From Butyrivibrio proteoclasticus B316 (GTDB lineage Bacteria > Bacillota > Clostridia > Lachnospirales > Lachnospiraceae), in the NCBI RefSeq assembly GCF_000145035.1, contig NC_014387.1, positions 3,465,897-3,529,896 of the forward strand: a stretch of DNA of 64,000 nucleotides, written 5' to 3'. The translations under genes and the position numbers were made by a program. Of the stretch, positions 62,601 through 64,000 are shown piece by piece (position 1 is the stretch's first letter; each line of letters starts with the position of its first letter). The notes under the pieces are model-generated. The model saw nothing but the letters and a program-made list of their open reading frames with translations. It was not told where the DNA came from and did not search any database.

Positions 62601-63466
62601 ACTTCATCTTTTTCCTTTGAAGCCTCTGTTACCGCTTCATCTGCAGCCTTCTCTTCTGCTGATGTAGCCTCACTTGCTGCTTCATCTTTCTTACTATCAC
62701 CCTCAAGATCATCGCCTGATACGACAACTTCCCCTTCTGTTCCAGCCTCTTTGTTTTCATGGCTATATGTTGTCATATCCTCTGAAGTAACCTTTATACT
62801 AACGCCTCTTTTGTTTGTTCCTGATAAAGTGAACAACATTTTGATAGTATAAGTTCCATCTTCTTCTGAATTGATCAAATAGTGGAGATTATCTCCTGAT
62901 CCAATCTCGCCATCAAGATTATTGATCCATCCAATTGCGTTAAAAGAGCCTACTTTCTGGCCAGAAGTAAGTCCAAAATCAGCATCTGACTTGGAATAGC
63001 TTGCATCTGCCAAACTGGTATTTGTTGAAACACTCATTTTAGAACCGCTGTAACTAAGGTTCTCAGATGATGTGTCATAAAAATAAGCCTTCTCATTAAC
63101 AGGTACTTCAGGTGATTCCCCAACATTATCACCGCCACCTACATTGTATCTGCCGATTGTCATACCAAGGCCTTCTTCTTTATCGAAGAAAGCAGTTGCC
63201 GACTGTTTTGTAAGCTCATCACTGTAGCCTACACGGTTAGCCCACCAACAAAGACTTGTACCAAATCCCTGGAATTCTCCAAATCCATCGCCATCAGTAT
63301 CGTTAAATACTGAGGCTATTGCCGGTGACAGCTTAACAGTTCTGTCAACTTTGCCCTCTGCAGCCTGTGTGGTCACAGTGGCGGCACTTCCTGATGTAAA
63401 GGCTGTTGTAAACGCAGTCGTCACACCAAGTACTGAAGCTAGTACTCTCCTCCAATTCCTTTGCAT
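56612..63466 (-). CDS. Giant secreted GH30-GH43 enzyme with wall-binding repeats, predicted type II arabinogalactan degradation, 2284 aa
   Basis: A signal peptide (about 1-36) precedes a GH30 domain (about 45-860) with GFGTSLCWWA, acid/base Glu556 in TPMNEP and nucleophile Glu657 in WMSEVDG; the look is that of subfamily 5 endo-beta-1,6-galactanases. A beta-rich module with an acidic Ser/Glu stretch (about 237-335) is inserted at 115-425. Then come an Ig-like domain (about 865-938), a binding module (940-1095), helical FIVAR-like segments (1097-1165, 1350-1415), another module (1172-1347), a GH43 domain like subfamily 24 exo-beta-1,3-galactanases (1424-1805, with HGG, MERPKV, Glu1696 in SREAPAM and Gln1753), an Ig-like domain (1820-1885), a second copy of the 940-1095 type module (1890-2065) and wall-binding-type repeats (2075-2280). 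AGGGGA precedes the ATG. Confidence 0.9.
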   Translation of the reverse strand: MQRNWRRVLASVLGVTTAFTTAFTSGSAATVTTQAAEGKVDRTVKLSPAIASVFNDTDGDGFGEFQGFGTSLCWWANRVGYSDELTKQSATAFFDKEEGLGMTIGRYNVGGGDNVGESPEVPVNEKAYFYDTSSENLSYSGSKMSVSTNTSLADASYSKSDADFGLTSGQKVGSFNAIGWINNLDGEIGSGDNLHYLINSEEDGTYTIKMLFTLSGTNKRGVSIKVTSEDMTTYSHENKEAGTEGEVVVSGDDLEGDSKKDEAASEATSAEEKAADEAVTEASKEKDEVSEDSSDRASTASSEDISEEETKEETTDEAASEDSVNPVTDKESATDKLLAVTNGESKVYTVPSSEVNKNLVASGNNNMLYVVTFSDVELKAGVNKIDIGGADGDWCLDFVKMAVIKSGEEGVLPESSDFLHGAHIKRSDSIVPGYATDVTKINLEKHDAEYYETNFVRADFDCGYAWNYDWDADRNQMNVLIAAAQAAGDEFIGEAFSNSPPYFMTVSGCSSGGVDPNVDNLREDSYTAFACYMADVIEHWADEGVINFQSTTPMNEPYTNYWSAFNNKQEGCHFDIGESQSRILVELNKELEKKGIDILISASDETSIDTAITSFNALTDDAKEVVDRIDAHTYSGSNRAGLKALSESAGKNLWMSEVDGTFTAGTNAGEMRAGLGFAQRIITDVNGMMPSAWIMWDAVDVHIDSNNEFDTATRESVERTLSNGDGFWGIAIADHDTQELLLSKKYYAFGQFSRYIRPGYAIIGSSDSTVAAYDPKEGKVVIVAVNTAENDQTWKFNLQDFSEIGSKVTAIRTSGSRADGENWADVTASDDIVVDKATKNVTATLKANSITTYIVEGVVYDSSAESVVAVDDKNIYAAKGTLPVLPETVSVKTSKNNTINAKVTWDLENVDLATASEVTGTLDGYGYEVTYAIKYVDPNMAWYIDCNDNEVGHTSYRTMDSYADLFNEVSDQKYDGTWGRLADYGAYNNSDDDPWAYGWYAYSNQSIDYTVPLEAGNYTLTFGFKEWWNQSRPMSIYAVTDGGETLIGNTNTKNGNNNWNTPVYSYSQEEAGNVTFSVRKNGGPDPVLSFIRIQKNLNLDELKSVLAKAQVMDTSDYSESKSARLHSLFERAQRLMLRAATTQEDVDLLAKEISEFVETDGNVFSEEEIAANDYVLYLVDVASKETTQVPEGYKLGLYQSVTDQEDAVDAGTGLKWGYGTDPSYGVRVNGGASDGTLTGTYAYMSDKGWTYEKGVSGLYYSFELPDRSNNEYLVTIGVKSPWSARDISYDLEGVNVESGLNLGQGSLVERTYNVEVTDGTLNLYAYATNRTSSYVDPLLSYVIVKAVPEYTYETLISAINKYRAEMEGKVYSEKSLAVFEEAVVKAQALIDVKSTDVAAIKKAYKDLEEAFKALAIVVTYSSITGVEGAPLYDNNGILVQAHGGQIQQFTIDGVTKYYWYGEDKTYDYQPVVGVHLYTSTDLYNWTDEGVPFRAIPIADEDYGKFKEAGYKADLSIFEEDKYFASLYSDYKDQAADDSQYDNKLEEVYWNIAADRTVMERPKVLYNDKTGKYVMWWHCDGNTKSNPTGSNYGKAKAGVAISDSPFGPFKFLGAYKLNYSETADHQWDSDESAWGSVRDMNVFKDDDGTAYVMYSSDGNTNMYIAKLNDEYTYLAKDQKHAVLGEDFTLNFAGASREAPAMFKYNGTYYMITSGCTGWDPNPASYAYASSPLGPWTTVNNPCTDDGANTTYRTQSTCVFPVDAAAGKFIYMGDRWNSGDLSESRYVWLPVEFLAGNKIALRSYSNWTLDELENKGVFEINTKLPEYALSKEDLEEKLPSEVELTLSDGSTVTKAVTWNTNSARLVGDVEITGTLADFNRSFAITVSMIPEKMIYFYDSASRNVLGDEEASYLTSARSVLKKQLRNASADEDFATTKVSGYRGVRSSENAEKYDVGFKNSGSDIWGHGFWAAGNKPIDYVFTLEEGQYTVATGYQEWWNTSRPTRITVTDASGKELARQNFTLGSSDSARLETVSFELTEDTQVTVRVAKTGNPDPVLSFIAVIKDNLEKEPEDEGTLIKKYGKYYLVTEDGEKLTGFHEVDGILRYFDENTGVMAINKWVTVGDNKYRALDEGRIASNEIIREYGSDYYLGEDGVLVTGLFDYNGDKYYAKANGKIVKSGLLEIDGEYYIPDSDGRLMHDIKTEVYFSEYILGSDCKAVKGFTTYEGQRYYGKANGRVAKDYMFTVDGDTYYAKNDGTLAVSETITRYFKKYTFDENGKLISVGK

Positions 63467-63516
63467 TCTTTTTCCCCTTTCAACTTTTTCATACCGAGTT
63501 GCCTTGTGACGAAATA

Positions 63517-63548
63517 AGTTAGTGATAATTTATAAATTATCGCTAACT
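63517..63548. promoter_or_regulatory. 32-bp near-perfect palindrome upstream of the giant glycosidase gene
   Basis: The 16-base arms AGTTAGTGATAATTTA and TAAATTATCGCTAACT match at 15 of 16 positions and meet without a spacer. It lies 50 bp upstream of the start codon, in the promoter region, and is a likely operator or a leader hairpin. No T run follows on the minus strand. Confidence 0.65.
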
Positions 63549-63670
63549 CTTCCACTTAAAATTCTAAGATTAATTGTAATATAATACTATATTGCATTTT
63601 TACTAAAATTTTACTTCAAATATTTTGCACATTTTTAGCAAGTTTATTTCACATCTTTTCGTGTTTTTCC

Positions 63671-63706
63671 ACAAAAATAAGCACCCATCATTTTGATGGA
63701 TGCCTA
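63671..63706 (-). terminator. Intrinsic terminator after the LacI-family gene
   Basis: ATAGGCATCCATCA pairs with TGATGGGTGCTTAT on the minus strand with small mismatches and a short loop, followed by TTTTTG. The AT-rich stretch 63549-63670 shows nothing else I can name. Confidence 0.75.
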
Positions 63707-63737
63707 TAAGTCTTCGCATGTTCATTTTTCCGCTATA

Positions 63738-64000
63738 TTACTGCTTTTTTCTGATACTTCCCCTCTCTTTGAGAGTAGTTGGTATTAGTGTTGTAAATGG
63801 AATATTGACATACCCGTTGATCAGCTTGGTAAGAGCTTCGACCGCTGCCCTTGCCATTTCGTCCATATAAATATGGATTCCTGTTATCGGTGGCTGCATA
63901 TAGGAGGCAAGAACTGTGTCGTTATATCCAAGAACACTTATATCTTCAGGAACTCTTAAGCCTGAATTCTGAACTGCCTTGATTGCTCCAAGAGCTGTTG
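63738..64000 (-). CDS. LacI-family transcriptional regulator, C-terminal fragment
   Basis: The gene enters from the right edge and ends with TAA at 63738-63740, leaving about 86 residues. They match the end of the sugar-binding domain of LacI/GalR proteins: ALGAIKAVQNSGLRVPEDISVLGYNDT, then PPITGIHIYMDEMARAAVEAL and LIPTTLKERGSIR, typical of the dimer and effector-binding core. The DNA-binding domain is outside the window. It lies upstream of the giant glycosidase gene in the same direction, so it may control that gene, perhaps through the palindrome at 63517-63548; this is inferred from position. Confidence 0.9.
   Translation of the reverse strand, partial: TALGAIKAVQNSGLRVPEDISVLGYNDTVLASYMQPPITGIHIYMDEMARAAVEALTKLINGYVNIPFTTLIPTTLKERGSIRKKQ

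Noticed and set aside
62430..62852. 140-codon Ser-rich plus-strand frame opposite the acidic insert of the giant enzyme
   Set aside because: It is the complement of the Ser/Glu/Ala codon repeats, which generate long open frames on the other strand by composition alone.

Overview
The window looks like chromosome of a Lachnospiraceae bacterium, most likely Butyrivibrio or a close relative. This is inferred from moderately AT-rich DNA with strong GGAGG-type ribosome sites, a T-box leader on prolyl-tRNA synthetase, anaerobic class III ribonucleotide reductase, several GGDEF proteins, and a 2284-residue secreted plant-polysaccharide enzyme ending in cell-wall-binding repeats. A tilS-hpt-ftsH / divIC cluster without spoIIE between the blocks fits a non-sporulating lineage. 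No phage, IS element, CRISPR array or rRNA was seen.

Layout. 1-721: N-terminal part of a membrane protein. 804-5407: a Bce-type peptide-antibiotic module (permease, ATPase, intramembrane-sensing kinase, response regulator), followed by a membrane-anchored erythromycin-esterase-family gene that carries the same 86-bp upstream element as the ABC genes. 7052-8884: a LytTR/DUF3021 cassette. 9147-9900: an acetyltransferase and tRNA-Pro(CGG). 9933-19568: a co-directional run of seven genes (GreA-type factor, flavin reductase-like protein, solute-binding lipoprotein, hybrid kinase, flavodiiron protein, DUF5722 putative glycosidase, AAA+ ATPase). 19657-22700: class II aldolase and a cytoplasmic GH13 amylase whose leader contains an intrinsic terminator.

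22908-30509: ftsH, hpt, tilS, then divIC, rqcP, a PEGA-domain protein and cca. 30609-34005: two overlapping membrane GGDEF proteins. 34115-35910: proS with T-box and a strong promoter. 35983-38382: a coiled-coil protein of unknown role and a PfkB sugar kinase. 38467-38621: a multi-hairpin element. 38647-42547: nrdG, nrdD and murI. 42597-48938: small housekeeping genes (thioredoxin, TrmB, D,D-carboxypeptidase, exonuclease, esterase, glutathione peroxidase). 49039-52970: a five-gene TetR-controlled redox/membrane operon with a 40-bp operator. 53057-56361: a YlmH-like protein and a clostripain-family protease. 56612-63466: a giant GH30-GH43 enzyme predicted to attack type II arabinogalactan. 63738-64000: C-terminal part of a LacI-family regulator.

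The most distinctive items are the duplicated BceR-like promoter element linking an esterase-family enzyme to the Bce module, the TetR operon of unknown substrate, the nested module inside the GH30 barrel of the giant enzyme, and the four-hairpin element at 38467-38621. All functions are inferred from recognisable motifs read by eye; no database search was run.
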